A stretch of DNA of 64,000 nucleotides from Desulfatibacillum alkenivorans DSM 16219 (GCF_900142135.1 NZ_FQZU01000007.1:149657-213656), one strand, 5' to 3'; counted from the first letter of the stretch, positions 8,348 through 17,163 are shown. Translations and numbers: made by a program. The notes: a model not told the origin generated them from the letters alone.

Positions 8348-11300
8348 ATGTCTAATGATGTTGTGGGATCTGTAATGGTGGTTGGGGGAGGCATTGCAGG
8401 CATTCAGGCTTCTCTGGATTTGGCTCAGTCCGGGTACAAGGTGTATATGGTGGAGAAAACCGCTTCCATCGGCGGCGTCATGGCCATGTTGGACAAGACC
8501 TTCCCAACCAATGACTGCTCCATGTGCATCATGAGCCCCAAACTGGTGGAGGTGGGCAGGCATCCCAACATCGAATTGATCACTCTGGCGGAAATCCAGG
8601 GCATAGAGGGCGCAAAGGGCGACTTTACCGTGAACATCCGTCAGGCGCCCCGTTACGTGGATACGGAAAAATGCATCGCCTGCGGCCAATGCGCGGCCAA
8701 ATGCCCCAAAAAGGTCACGGACGAATACAACCAGGGCCTCATCAAACGCAAGGCTATCTATGTGCCCTATCCCCAGGCCGTGCCTTTGAAATTCGCCATC
8801 GACCCCGAGCAATGCCTCAAGCTGACCAAGGACAAATGCGGCAACTGCGAAAGGGTGTGCCCCGCAGGCGCCATCCTGTACGACGACAAGGAAAAAATCC
8901 TGGACATCCACGTGGGCTCCGTAATTCTGGCGCCCGGCTTTTCCGCTTTCGACCCCAAGGGCATCGACGCCTACGCCATGCACCAAAGCAGAAACGTCAT
9001 GACCTCCCTGGAGTTCGAGCGCATCTTGTCCGCTTCCGGCCCCACGGGCGGCCATCTGGTGAGGCCTTCGGACAGCAAGGAGCCCCTGAGGATAGCCTGG
9101 CTCCAATGCGTGGGCTCCCGCGATATCAACCGGTGCGGCAATTCCTATTGCTCGTCCGTCTGCTGCATGTACGCCATCAAACAGGCTATCATCGCCAAGG
9201 AGCACGCGCCGTACGAACTGGACTGCTCGGTGTTCTACATGGACATGCGGACCCATGGCAAAGGCTTTGAAGACTGCTACAACGAAGCCCGTGACAAGCA
9301 CGGCGTAGACTTCAAACGAGCCCGCGTCCACACCATCGATCCCAATGCCGAAACCGGGGATCTTAATCTGCGGTACGTGGACGAAGACGGCAATGTGCTG
9401 AACGATGAGTACGACTTGGTCGTCCTGTCCGTAGGTCTGGAAATTTCCGATCCGCTTCGGGAACTGGCCGGCAAGATGGGCGTGGAGCTCACCCCCGGCG
9501 GATTCGGCCTGGTGGACTCCTTCTCTCCTGTCGCCTCCAACGTGGACGGCATTTACCTGTGCGGCGCCTTCGCAGGCCCCAAGGACATCCCCCAGTCTGT
9601 GGTGGAAGCGGGCAGCGCCGCCCTCATGGCGGGCTCGGCCCTCACAGCCAGCCGCGACACCCTGACCGTAAAAACCGAAATGCCTCCCGAGGTCAATATC
9701 AAGGGCGAGCCTCCCCGCGTGGGCGTGTTCGTGTGCCAGTGCGGCATCAACATCGGCGGCGTGGTGGACGTTCCGGCTGTGCGGGATTACGCAGCAACCC
9801 TGCCTTATGTGGAATTCTCCGACGACAACCTGTACTCCTGCTCCCAGGACACCCAGGACGCCATGACCAAGCTCATCAAGGAGAAGGGTCTCAACCGCAT
9901 CGTCGTGGCGGCCTGCTCTCCCAAGACCCACGAGCCCTTATTCCAGGAAACCCTGTCAGCAGCCGGGTTGAACAAATACCTGTTCGAGTTCGTGAACATC
10001 CGCAACCAGGACTCTTGGGTTCACAAGGACGATCCCAAAAAAGCCACGGAAAAAGCCAAGGACCTCCTGCGTATGGCGGTGGCCAAGGTGGCCCTGCTCT
10101 CGCCATTGGAAGAGTCGCAACTGCTGATCAACCAGCACGCCATGGTGATCGGCGGCGGCATCTCCGGCATTGCGGCGGCCCAGGCGCTTTCGGCCCAGGG
10201 CTACGAAACCTCCATCGTGGAGCGCGACTCCAGCCTGGGCGGTCAGGCCAGAAGCCTGTTCAAGACCGCCAAGCACGAGGACATCCAGGAAAAGCTGGGG
10301 CGGATGATCCAGGAAGTGGAGGACGATCCCAACATCACGGTGCATCTGAACGCCGAACTGGCCGACGTGACCGGCTTTGTGGGCGCCTTCCAGTCTACCG
10401 TTAAAAATGACCAGGGCGAATACGTCCTTGATCACGGCGTGACCATCGTCGCTACGGGCGCTTATGAACTTGAGCCCACGGAATATCTCTACGGCCAGGA
10501 TCCCCGGATTCTCACGGGCCAGGAAATGGATCGCAAGATGATTGAAAACGATGCGGTCGTCAAAAACGCCGAAACCGCGGTTTTCATCCAGTGCGTTGGC
10601 TCCCGCGAGCCCAGCAGGCCCTATTGCTCCCGCCTGTGCTGCACCCATTCCGTGCTGAGCGCCCTGCATCTAAAGGAAATGAATCCCGACATGCAGGTTT
10701 ACGTCCTGTACCGCGATATCCGCACCTACGGAGAGCGGGAAAACCTGTACAAGGAAGCCCGGGAAAAAGGCGTGATTTTCATCCGCTACAGCGTGGATGA
10801 CAAGCCCAAGGTCAGCGCCGGCGACTCCAGCCTCACCATTGAGGTGCGGGACCCCATCGCAGGCCTGCCCCTGGCTATCAAGGCGGATTTGCTGACTCTC
10901 GCTTCCGCCGTGGTTCCCTATAACGACGAAAGGCTGGCCCAGCAGTTCAAGCTGCCCTTGAACGACCAGGGATTCTTTGTGGAAGCCCACGTCAAGCTGG
11001 CGCCTTCCTCCTTCGCCACGGACGGCGTTTTCCTGTGCGGCCTGGCCCATTATCCCAAGCCCATTGACGAAGCCGTGGCCCAGGCCCAGGCGGCGGCCTC
11101 GGCGGCAGTCACCCTGTTGTCGCGCAAGTCCATCAACACCAGCGCCAACGTGGCCAAGGTGGATCCCAGGTTCTGCTCATCCTGCATGGTATGCGTGAGC
11201 ACTTGTCCTTACAGCGCGCCTTCCATGGTGAAGGAAGGACCCAACGCAGGCAAGGCTGAGATCAACCCGGTCCTGTGCAAAGGCTGCGGCCAGTGCGTGG

Positions 11301-11386
11301 CTTCCTGCCGGTCCGGCGCCCTGCACCTCCAGGGATTTGATACGGATCAGATCCTGGCCCAAATCCGCGAGATGTGCGCGGTGTAA
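8348..11386 (+). CDS. hdrA: Tandem HdrA-like flavin/iron-sulfur oxidoreductase subunit
   Basis: 1012 residues, two HdrA-like halves in one chain. Half 1 has a dinucleotide-binding motif VVGGGIAGIQA (12-22). Two ferredoxin-type cysteine sets follow (CIACGQCAAKCPKK and CGNCERVCP, about 110-180) and a CVGSRDINRCGNSYCSSVCC cluster. Half 2 begins near 457 with VGVFVCQCGINIGG, the usual N-terminus of HdrA. It has a second FAD motif VIGGGISGIAAA (about 599) and CVGSREPSRPYCSRLCC, and ends with two 4Fe-4S sets (CSSCMVCVSTCP and CKGCGQCVASC). Known: HdrA carries the FAD that splits electron pairs in heterodisulfide-reductase complexes. No hdrB or hdrC is adjacent. Inference: a soluble electron-bifurcating or electron-transfer module of anaerobic metabolism. 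AAAGGAG precedes the ATG. Confidence 0.92.
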   Translation: MSNDVVGSVMVVGGGIAGIQASLDLAQSGYKVYMVEKTASIGGVMAMLDKTFPTNDCSMCIMSPKLVEVGRHPNIELITLAEIQGIEGAKGDFTVNIRQAPRYVDTEKCIACGQCAAKCPKKVTDEYNQGLIKRKAIYVPYPQAVPLKFAIDPEQCLKLTKDKCGNCERVCPAGAILYDDKEKILDIHVGSVILAPGFSAFDPKGIDAYAMHQSRNVMTSLEFERILSASGPTGGHLVRPSDSKEPLRIAWLQCVGSRDINRCGNSYCSSVCCMYAIKQAIIAKEHAPYELDCSVFYMDMRTHGKGFEDCYNEARDKHGVDFKRARVHTIDPNAETGDLNLRYVDEDGNVLNDEYDLVVLSVGLEISDPLRELAGKMGVELTPGGFGLVDSFSPVASNVDGIYLCGAFAGPKDIPQSVVEAGSAALMAGSALTASRDTLTVKTEMPPEVNIKGEPPRVGVFVCQCGINIGGVVDVPAVRDYAATLPYVEFSDDNLYSCSQDTQDAMTKLIKEKGLNRIVVAACSPKTHEPLFQETLSAAGLNKYLFEFVNIRNQDSWVHKDDPKKATEKAKDLLRMAVAKVALLSPLEESQLLINQHAMVIGGGISGIAAAQALSAQGYETSIVERDSSLGGQARSLFKTAKHEDIQEKLGRMIQEVEDDPNITVHLNAELADVTGFVGAFQSTVKNDQGEYVLDHGVTIVATGAYELEPTEYLYGQDPRILTGQEMDRKMIENDAVVKNAETAVFIQCVGSREPSRPYCSRLCCTHSVLSALHLKEMNPDMQVYVLYRDIRTYGERENLYKEAREKGVIFIRYSVDDKPKVSAGDSSLTIEVRDPIAGLPLAIKADLLTLASAVVPYNDERLAQQFKLPLNDQGFFVEAHVKLAPSSFATDGVFLCGLAHYPKPIDEAVAQAQAAASAAVTLLSRKSINTSANVAKVDPRFCSSCMVCVSTCPYSAPSMVKEGPNAGKAEINPVLCKGCGQCVASCRSGALHLQGFDTDQILAQIREMCAV

Positions 11387-11394
11387 GCGAATAG

Positions 11395-11440
11395 AAAAAA
11401 CCGCCGGAGGCTGGCTGCTTGGCAGCCAGCCTCCGGCGGC
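11395..11440. terminator. Strong hairpin after hdrA
   Basis: 11401-11418 pairs perfectly with 11422-11439 (18 bp, three-base loop). On the minus strand it is followed by a run of six U; on the plus strand only a short CUUUU follows. It probably ends hdrA transcription and could work in both directions. Confidence 0.6.
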
Positions 11441-11546
11441 CGACTTTTGAAATATTTGGGTCAAAACCTTTTATACGGCGCTCCGTACAAGAAGCGTTTT
11501 TGCCGCAGGGGCGCTGCTTGCCGCGCCCGTTGTTTTTATAGAGGCC

Positions 11547-11664
11547 GGGCTTGCCCCGCCCGGTTCTTGGGCGGCCCAGGCAACGGCAGTTTTTTGCCTG
11601 GGTGCGAAGCTCAAAAGGTTTGCCGATCCACTTCACCACGCCTCTATTGCAAACTGCATCCCGC
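11547..11664. repeat. Dispersed intergenic repeat, family A, copy 1
   Basis: About 118 bases closely matching 15907-16022, including GGCAACGGCAGTTT.TTGCC, GGGTGCGAAGC.CAAAAGG and TTGCCGATCCACTTC. A shorter piece recurs at 63481-63540. It contains a short self-complementary core (GGCAAC...TTGCC). Confidence 0.8.
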
Positions 11665-11831
11665 AACCCCCCATCATTCCGGCGCTAAAAATTCTAGGTT
11701 AAGCAGCGCCCTGTGAAACCCCACATTAGCTTTTTGTCGCCTTTTATCGCTCCAGCATGGCTAATGCTCATGGGGTTAATCCAATAGACGGAAACGGATG
11801 GTGCTGCTGGAGGTATTTATTACAAAATAAG

Positions 11832-11860
11832 TTGACATAGATAATATATTGTAATATTGA
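11832..11860 (+). promoter_or_regulatory. Possible promoter of the PaaX-type regulator
   Basis: A perfect -35 TTGACA lies at 11832-11837. The -10 is ambiguous: TAATAT at 11852 is 14 bases away, and TATTGA at 11855 has a 17-base spacer. The interleaved ATAATATATT/GTAATATT words could be a regulator-binding site. Confidence 0.35.
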
Positions 11861-11903
11861 TTTTCCATGCGATCGCCTTTTTCCTTTTTTGGGAAAGAAG
11901 CCA

Positions 11904-12728
11904 ATGAACTGGAAAATCACCCCGAAAATTCTCATCGTCAGCATCCTGCACGTCTCGGATAACAAGGCCATGCCCATCAAGGACATGATCGCCATCGGCA
12001 AGTTGTTCGGGTTTACCGGCAACGTTATACGGGTGACGACGGCCCGGTTGGTGCGGGACGGGCGTTTGGAAAACGACGAACGGGGGTTATATCGCATTAA
12101 AGACATGGACACGCCCATCAGCCGGTTTGTCAACGCCTGGAAACAGGGTGAGGCTCGGGTGAAGGAATGGGACGGGGCGTGGATTTGCTGCCTGGCCCCT
12201 AACGGAACCGCGGGGCGCCGGAAGAAAAACGCCAAGGCCCTGGAGCTTCCGGGATTTCGGGAAGGTTTGCCCGGTTTGTGGGTGCGGCCCGCCAATCTGA
12301 CCATGGACTTGACTTCCCTTAAAAAGCTGCTTGTGCACCAGGGCATGGACCCGGCCGGAGAATTGTTTGTCGGCCGCGACTTTTCGGAAAAAACCGCGGT
12401 CCAGTGGCAAAAAATTCTCTGGCCCGTGGAAGAGCTGGTTCGGGACATGGAACAAGCTCTGGAACGCATTGAAAAAAGCAAGGCCCGCATCCAAGGCCTG
12501 CCGCCGGAGAGCGCGCTTATGGAAACCTATCTGGTGGGCACGGAAACGGTGCACATGCTGGTTAAGGATCCTTTGCTGCCTGAAGAAATAATGCCTCCGG
12601 TCCATCGCATGAAGCTGGCCGGGGCCATGCTGGAATATAATAAAATCGGCAAGGACGTCTGGGAGCGAGAGGCTTTTGGCCTGCGTTTTTCCCAATCCCC
12701 CTCCCACATGGAACTGGAAGGAGTGTAA
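11904..12728 (+). CDS. PaaX-family transcriptional regulator
   Basis: 274 residues. The N-terminal winged-helix domain (about 1-75) contains FGFTGNVIRVTTARLVRDGR and ENDERGLYRI, the layout of PaaX repressors. A PaaX-like middle domain has WDGAWICCLAP and GLWVRPANL, and the C-terminal domain is helical. Known: PaaX represses aryl-CoA catabolic genes and is released by the CoA thioester. Its stop is only 5 bases before the first dehydratase/reductase subunit, so it is probably co-transcribed with the enzyme it controls. Inference: it senses an acyl- or aryl-CoA handled by that enzyme. The start was set at the ATG 11904; a TTG at 11889 would add five residues. Confidence 0.82.
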   Translation: MNWKITPKILIVSILHVSDNKAMPIKDMIAIGKLFGFTGNVIRVTTARLVRDGRLENDERGLYRIKDMDTPISRFVNAWKQGEARVKEWDGAWICCLAPNGTAGRRKKNAKALELPGFREGLPGLWVRPANLTMDLTSLKKLLVHQGMDPAGELFVGRDFSEKTAVQWQKILWPVEELVRDMEQALERIEKSKARIQGLPPESALMETYLVGTETVHMLVKDPLLPEEIMPPVHRMKLAGAMLEYNKIGKDVWEREAFGLRFSQSPSHMELEGV

Positions 12729-12733
12729 AGCCA

Positions 12734-13837
12734 TTGAACGCCATACAAAGCCAATTAAAAGCCCTGCATGATGCAGGCAAGCCCGTGCTGGGCTGCTTCC
12801 CCTTGTATCCGCCTTTGGAATTGATCCACTCCCTGGGAATCGCCCCGGCGGTGCTGTGGGGATTCAAGCCCTATTTCCCTCAGGTTCCCCTGGCTGACAA
12901 ACACTTGCAGAATTACGCATGCTCCGTGGGCAGATATCTTGTGGAGTTCGTCTTGCAGGACGCGGGGGAGACTCTGGACGGCCTGTTGATGTACAACGCG
13001 TGCGACACCTTGCGGAACCTGCCGGAAATCATTGGCCGGGGCCTGGCAAAGGATGCGGCTTTGCCGCTGCACACCTTCCATGTCCCTGCCGTTTCCATGG
13101 AGAGACGCGGCGCCAGGGAATATTTGAAAGATCGCCTGGACGGCCTGATCGCCTGGCTGGAGGCGGCGTTCTCCGTAAAATTCGATCCCGACGCCTTTGA
13201 AAAGAGCGTGAACCTGTACGCTGAGATGCGCGGGCTCATGCAAAAGGCCCAGAAGTTCGCCGGGGAAGGCAAGGCCTTGTTTTCTGAATTGGCGGAGCTT
13301 TGCGGCAAGCTGAATTTCATGCTGGTGGAGGATCAGATAGCCGCCTTGCAGGACTTTTGCGGCGCCTGCGAGCAAAAGACTCCGGCGCCGGCGGGCTCGC
13401 GGGTGGCAATCAGCGGCATCCTGCCGCCTCCGCCGGAAATCCTGAAGGCCATGGAAGGCGCGGGGCTGACGATTGTGGGCGCCGACCTCGCCAACATGCA
13501 TCGGGCCTGGGCGTATTCTCCAACGCCGAGTAAAGACCCGGCTGCTTATTATGCGGATTTTTACGAAAACCATTTTCCCTGCACAACGCTTCTGCCCACG
13601 GCGGACAGACGCCTGCCCGCCCTGGAATCCATGCTGGAGGATTGCCGCGCCGGGGCTTGGATATTCGCCGGGGAGAAGTTTTGCGAACACGAGTATTTTG
13701 AACTGCCCTACGTGGAAAAAGCGCTCAAGGCCAAGGGAATCGGCGTGCTTAGCCTGGAGTTCTCCCTGGGCGACGAGCAAAACCTGGGCTCCATGAAAAC
13801 CCGCATAGAAGCCTTTGCGGAAATGATCGAGAAATAA
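12734..13837 (+). CDS. 2-hydroxyacyl-CoA dehydratase / benzoyl-CoA reductase-like subunit (HgdB/BcrC family)
   Basis: 367 residues of the 2-hydroxyacyl-CoA dehydratase D-component fold: an N-terminal KPVLGCFPLYPPLELIHSLG, then LDGLLMYNACDTLRNLPEI, and near the C-terminus IFAGEKFCEHEYFELPYV and GIGVLSLEF. Cysteines in these places ligate a 4Fe-4S cluster in characterised members. The start is a TTG at 12734 with AAGGAG 10 bases upstream; no better ATG exists. It lies in a tight four-gene operon: regulator, this subunit, a second subunit, then the activase. Family knowledge does not let one name the acyl-CoA substrate. Confidence 0.85.
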   Translation: MNAIQSQLKALHDAGKPVLGCFPLYPPLELIHSLGIAPAVLWGFKPYFPQVPLADKHLQNYACSVGRYLVEFVLQDAGETLDGLLMYNACDTLRNLPEIIGRGLAKDAALPLHTFHVPAVSMERRGAREYLKDRLDGLIAWLEAAFSVKFDPDAFEKSVNLYAEMRGLMQKAQKFAGEGKALFSELAELCGKLNFMLVEDQIAALQDFCGACEQKTPAPAGSRVAISGILPPPPEILKAMEGAGLTIVGADLANMHRAWAYSPTPSKDPAAYYADFYENHFPCTTLLPTADRRLPALESMLEDCRAGAWIFAGEKFCEHEYFELPYVEKALKAKGIGVLSLEFSLGDEQNLGSMKTRIEAFAEMIEK

Positions 13838-13847
13838 GGAGGGCGGC

Positions 13848-15089
13848 ATGGCTCAATTTGTCAAAACGGATGCGGGAAAACGGCTGACCCGGCTTATCAC
13901 CAACGGCTATATGGACAATATCGTCAAGGCCCAGCAAGGCGCCTTTGTGGTGTGGATCGCCATTATCGTTCCTGCGGAGATTTTTGCGGGTTTTGATAAC
14001 GTAATCTACTGCGTGCCCGAAAGCCATTCCGCCCTGTGCGCGGGAAAAGGCGTGGGCGTCTCTTTGTGCGAAAAGGCGGAAAATCTGGGATACTCCATGG
14101 ACCTGTGCTCCTACGCACGCATCGACATGGGCTGCCACTTCAACCAGGGCGCGGACTCCCCGGCGGGCGGCCTGCCCAAGCCGGACCTGCTGGTCTCCAA
14201 TAACAACAACTGCACCTTGCTGGCCAAGTGGTTTGACGTGTACCATCGGGAGTGGGACATCCCCCATTTCATCCTGGATATTCCGTTTTGCTACCAGCCG
14301 CAAAAGCAGCGGGACATGGAATACATCGTCAGCCAGTTTCAGGACTTGATTCAGACCGTGGAAAAACTCTCCGGCCAGAAGTTCAACCCGGAAAAAATGG
14401 CCCAGGCCTGGGAAAACTCCGTGGAAGCCGCCAAGCATTGGCGGCGTTTTCTGGCGGCGGCCAAAAACAAGCCTTCGGGGATTACGGCCTTTGACTCCTT
14501 CGTCCAGATGGCGCCCACCCTGACCATGCGGGGGACGCCGGAACTGGCCGAGCATTACCGCTTTTTGGCCGACGAAACGGAAGCGCGCGTTGACCAGGGG
14601 ATTGTTCCCGCGCCCAACGAAAAATACCGCCTTTTGTGGGATAACATAGCGCCCTGGCACCAGTTGCGCAAAATGTCCTCCCGCCTGGGAGCGCTGGACG
14701 CCAACATCATCGCCGCGTCATACACCTATTGCATCGGCAGCCTGGAAGGGAGCCTGGACCCGCTGGAGTTTGCATCCCTCTCCCCATTGGAAGGCATGGC
14801 GAGGGTGCAGAATTTCACCATCTGCCCCCATGGGCTGCAGCTCAGGGGCCAGGCCATGAAACAGGCCATCGAGGAAATGGATATAGACGGCGTGGTTTTC
14901 GCCTCCAACCGGAGTTGCAAGGTGTATTCGCTCATGCAAATGGACCAGCAGCGCTACGTGCAGGAGGAACTGGGCGTGCCAACGGTCATGATCGACGTGG
15001 ATCACGCAGACGAGCGGAAGTACAGCGAGGAAACCGCCTTCGTGCGCCTGGAGGCGCTGCTGGAAAGCATTGATGAGGCCAGGAGGTAA
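13848..15089 (+). CDS. 2-hydroxyacyl-CoA dehydratase / benzoyl-CoA reductase-like subunit (HgdB/BcrB family)
   Basis: 413 residues, the second core subunit. Seen: IYCVPESHSALCAGKGVGVS, DLCSYARIDMGCHFNQG, LLVSNNNNCTLLAKWFDVY, and the C-terminal VVFASNRSCKVYSLMQMDQQ with IDVDHADERKYSEE. The cysteine positions fit cluster ligands. It lies 10 bases after the first subunit and 4 bases before the activase. Together the two probably form a heterodimer doing ATP-driven radical chemistry on a CoA thioester. With a single small activase in the operon, a dehydratase (Hgd/Had/Fld-like) is favoured over class I benzoyl-CoA reductase, which has two ATPase subunits; this is inference. Confidence 0.87.
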   Translation: MAQFVKTDAGKRLTRLITNGYMDNIVKAQQGAFVVWIAIIVPAEIFAGFDNVIYCVPESHSALCAGKGVGVSLCEKAENLGYSMDLCSYARIDMGCHFNQGADSPAGGLPKPDLLVSNNNNCTLLAKWFDVYHREWDIPHFILDIPFCYQPQKQRDMEYIVSQFQDLIQTVEKLSGQKFNPEKMAQAWENSVEAAKHWRRFLAAAKNKPSGITAFDSFVQMAPTLTMRGTPELAEHYRFLADETEARVDQGIVPAPNEKYRLLWDNIAPWHQLRKMSSRLGALDANIIAASYTYCIGSLEGSLDPLEFASLSPLEGMARVQNFTICPHGLQLRGQAMKQAIEEMDIDGVVFASNRSCKVYSLMQMDQQRYVQEELGVPTVMIDVDHADERKYSEETAFVRLEALLESIDEARR

Positions 15090-15093
15090 GGGG

Positions 15094-15870
15094 ATGTTTT
15101 TTGCAGGCGTAGACATAGGCTCCACATCCACCGAATGCGTGATTCTGAACGAGTCAGGCGAAATTGTCGCTGCGGACATGCGGCCCACGGGCGCAAACAG
15201 CGCCAAGGCGGCTCAGGCGGTTTTGGACTCAGCTGTGGAAAAGGCGGGGCTGGACGCTCCGCCCCACCGGATCGTGGCCACGGGCTACGGCCGGGTGAGC
15301 GCGCCTTTCGCCCATAAGGTGGTGACGGAAATCACCTGCCACGCCCGGGGCGTGCTGCATCTTTTTCCCCAGGTCAGGACTATCGTGGACGTGGGAGGCC
15401 AGGACAGCAAGGTCATCCGCATCGGCCCCAAAGGCAATGTGATCGACTTTGTCATGAACGACAAATGCTCGGCCGGCAGCGGCAGGTTTTTGGAAGTCAT
15501 GGCCCGGGCTTTGGAGGTCGAATTGGACGACCTGGGGCCGCTGTCGGAAAAAAGCGCCGAGGAAATTTCCATCAGCAGCATGTGCACGGTGTTCGCCGAA
15601 TCGGAGGTCATATCCCTGGTGGCCAGAGCCGTCCCGGTGGAGGACATTATCAACGGCATTCACAAATCCATTGTCAACCGCCTGGCCAGCCAGATGCAGC
15701 GGATGAATCCCGAGCCGGATATTGTCATGACCGGCGGAGTGGCCAAGAATTCCGGGATGGTGAAAAAACTGTCCATGGCTGCCGGGCACACGGTGTTAGT
15801 CCCTGAAAATCCCCGCATGACCGGCGCCCTGGGCGCGGCCCTGACGGCCATGGGGTTGGAAAGGGAATAG
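15094..15870 (+). CDS. Activator ATPase of dehydratase (HgdC/BadF/BcrA family)
   Basis: 258 residues of the ASKHA fold. The phosphate-binding loop is DIGSTSTECVIL near the N-terminus, then VDVGGQDSKVI, MNDKCSAGSGRFLEVMARAL and SMCTVFAESEVISL. The two cysteines in the last two motifs are those that, one pair per homodimer, hold the bridging 4Fe-4S cluster of HgdC. The C-terminus has MTGGVAKNSGM. Role: ATP hydrolysis drives one electron into the dehydratase core. Start ATG 15094 with AGGAGG 8 bases upstream; an in-frame TTG at 15070 inside the previous gene is less likely. Confidence 0.92.
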   Translation: MFFAGVDIGSTSTECVILNESGEIVAADMRPTGANSAKAAQAVLDSAVEKAGLDAPPHRIVATGYGRVSAPFAHKVVTEITCHARGVLHLFPQVRTIVDVGGQDSKVIRIGPKGNVIDFVMNDKCSAGSGRFLEVMARALEVELDDLGPLSEKSAEEISISSMCTVFAESEVISLVARAVPVEDIINGIHKSIVNRLASQMQRMNPEPDIVMTGGVAKNSGMVKKLSMAAGHTVLVPENPRMTGALGAALTAMGLERE

Positions 15871-15906
15871 ATATAAAACAAGTTGGGGGCGCCTTTGGGA
15901 CGCGCA

Positions 15907-16022
15907 GGGCTTGCCCCGCCGGTTTTTGGGCGCCCCAGGCAACGGCAGTTTGTTGCCTGGGTGCGAAGCACAAAAGGCTTGCCGATCCACTTCCATACGC
16001 CTTGATTGCCAATGGCATCCGG
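15907..16022. repeat. Dispersed intergenic repeat, family A, copy 2
   Basis: It is nearly the same sequence as 11547-11664 in the same orientation, 4.4 kb away. Both copies lie just downstream of anaerobic-metabolism genes on the plus strand. Confidence 0.8.
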
Positions 16023-16170
16023 CGACCTCCCGTATTCTGCGTGTCTTCGTTCCCCTGGTCCTCCGTGGGAATGTATACCGGCGATGATTCGCGGCAATCG
16101 TATGTCATAACGGCTGGGGATCATTCCGCTCTGTAGCTTCAGGGCTTGCCCTGCCATTTTTTTGCTCTTC

Positions 16171-16243
16171 ATTCCCATGCCGAAAATTGTAGGTTGGATA
16201 GAGCCCCGCGAAACCCAACAAATTGCCGCCGCGAAGCGGCATC
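16171..16243. repeat. Dispersed intergenic repeat, family B, copy 1
   Basis: 73 bases, matching 32370-32442 without gaps. It holds TAGGTTG...AAACCCAAC, an inverted pair, followed by GCCGC-GAA-GCGGC, a small hairpin. It resembles the REP-like repeats seen between genes in many proteobacteria. Confidence 0.8.
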
Positions 16244-16290
16244 ATCAAAAACCCCTAATCGTAGAAGTACGCAAAAAAAATCAATCTGCA

Positions 16291-16320
16291 TTCCATTTTA
16301 AAAAAAATTTATGGTATAAT
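16291..16320 (+). promoter_or_regulatory. Possible promoter of ankyrin gene
   Basis: A perfect TATAAT stands at 16315-16320 in an AT-rich setting. The -35 (TTCCAT at 16291, 18-base spacer) is poor. Confidence 0.35.
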
Positions 16321-16431
16321 TACACAATTATCCATTATAGATATGATAACAATCATCTTTTGTGGATAACAACTATGTCATGGGCGCCGGCCTTGGGCGC
16401 TATTGACAGCCTTGCAAACAAAGGGGGGGAA

Positions 16432-17034
16432 ATGATCCAGCTAAAGCGGTTTTTATTGCCGGACATCTTCCAGGCGGCCCAACAAGGAAGGATGCGAACG
16501 GTGAAATCCTTTTTGCAAAAAGGGACGCCCGTGGACGTCAGGGACGGAAGCGGCAGAACCCCTTTGATGCATGCCGCCGAGGAAGGCCGCCCCCAAATGG
16601 TGCAGTTTTTGCTGGATTCCGGGGCCGATCCAAACGCAGAGGACGATACACAGTTTACGCCATTGGGGCTTGCCGTACATTACTCGCATAATCTTGAATG
16701 CGTCAGGTTGCTGATAGATCACGGGGCCGACGTGAACGCCCAGGATGATGAGGGCTTCAGCATCCTCATGTTGGCTGTCGATGACGCTCCATTGGAATTG
16801 ATTAAAATGCTTGTGGAGGCTGGCGCCGACGTCAACCATCAGGATTGCGAAGGCGACACTCCGCTAATCGTTGCCATGGACGGTTTTTCTTCAGCGCAGG
16901 AAATTCAATATTTGCTGGACTCAGGGGCGGACAAGACTATTCGTAACAACGCAGGAAAATGCGCCTATGACGTACTCTATGAAGATGATGACAGTTTTCA
17001 CGGGCCTGAAATACTGGAACTCGTGCGTTTATAA
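16432..17034 (+). CDS. Ankyrin-repeat protein
   Basis: 200 residues with about five ankyrin repeats from residue 10 on: DGSGRTPLMHAAEEGRPQMV, then QFTPLGLAVHYSHNLECVRL, GFSILMLAVDDAPLELIKML, CEGDTPLIVAMDGFSSAQ and a degenerate last repeat, with DSGADPN / DHGADVN / EAGADVN links between them. Known: a protein-binding scaffold; the partner is unknown. There is no signal peptide. The start at 16432 was chosen because AAGGGGGGGA lies just upstream. In-frame ATGs further upstream (16375, 16162) would translate promoter and repeat DNA. It stands alone, next to the tRNA gene that points towards it. Confidence 0.85.
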   Translation: MIQLKRFLLPDIFQAAQQGRMRTVKSFLQKGTPVDVRDGSGRTPLMHAAEEGRPQMVQFLLDSGADPNAEDDTQFTPLGLAVHYSHNLECVRLLIDHGADVNAQDDEGFSILMLAVDDAPLELIKMLVEAGADVNHQDCEGDTPLIVAMDGFSSAQEIQYLLDSGADKTIRNNAGKCAYDVLYEDDDSFHGPEILELVRL

Positions 17035-17083
17035 TTATGTAAGGCGGCAATTCATCCGGCAGTCAACGCGTTCCAACCCTCAC

Positions 17084-17119
17084 AAAAAAACGGCCGGATT
17101 CCAACGCGGAATCCGGCCG
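17084..17119 (-). terminator. Rho-independent terminator of tRNA-Arg
   Basis: 17091-17102 pairs with 17108-17119 (12 bp, five-base loop). On the minus strand it is followed by seven U. It sits 45 bases downstream of the tRNA 3' end and also faces the end of the ankyrin gene. Confidence 0.8.
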
Positions 17120-17163
17120 CAATACAACAAAATAAATCTATACACAACAATCCAAAAACAGAA

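Larger units (their letters stand above)
11441..11903. other. Gene-free stretch with repeats and AT-rich promoter region
   Basis: 11547-11664 is a copy of the GGGCTTGCCCCGCC...CAGGCAACGGCAG repeat. 11690-11730 is a degenerate copy of the TAGGTTG...AAACCC repeat. 11820-11870 is very AT-rich, with TTGACA at 11832 and TAATAT words downstream. Confidence 0.5.
15871..16431. other. Gene-free stretch made of repeats, then AT-rich promoter region
   Basis: 15907-16022 is family A repeat copy 2. 16140-16160 has another GGGCTTGCCCTGCC. 16171-16243 is family B copy 1. 16245-16375 is AT-rich with a TATAAT box. An open frame runs through it into the ankyrin gene but reads repeat DNA, so it was not accepted as coding. 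Confidence 0.6.

Noticed and set aside
8315..9931. 538-codon open frame opposite hdrA
   Set aside because: It mirrors hdrA codons, shows no recognisable domain and has no ribosome site.
16162..16431. N-terminal extension of the ankyrin protein
   Set aside because: It would translate family B repeat and promoter DNA; the later ATG at 16432 has the ribosome site.
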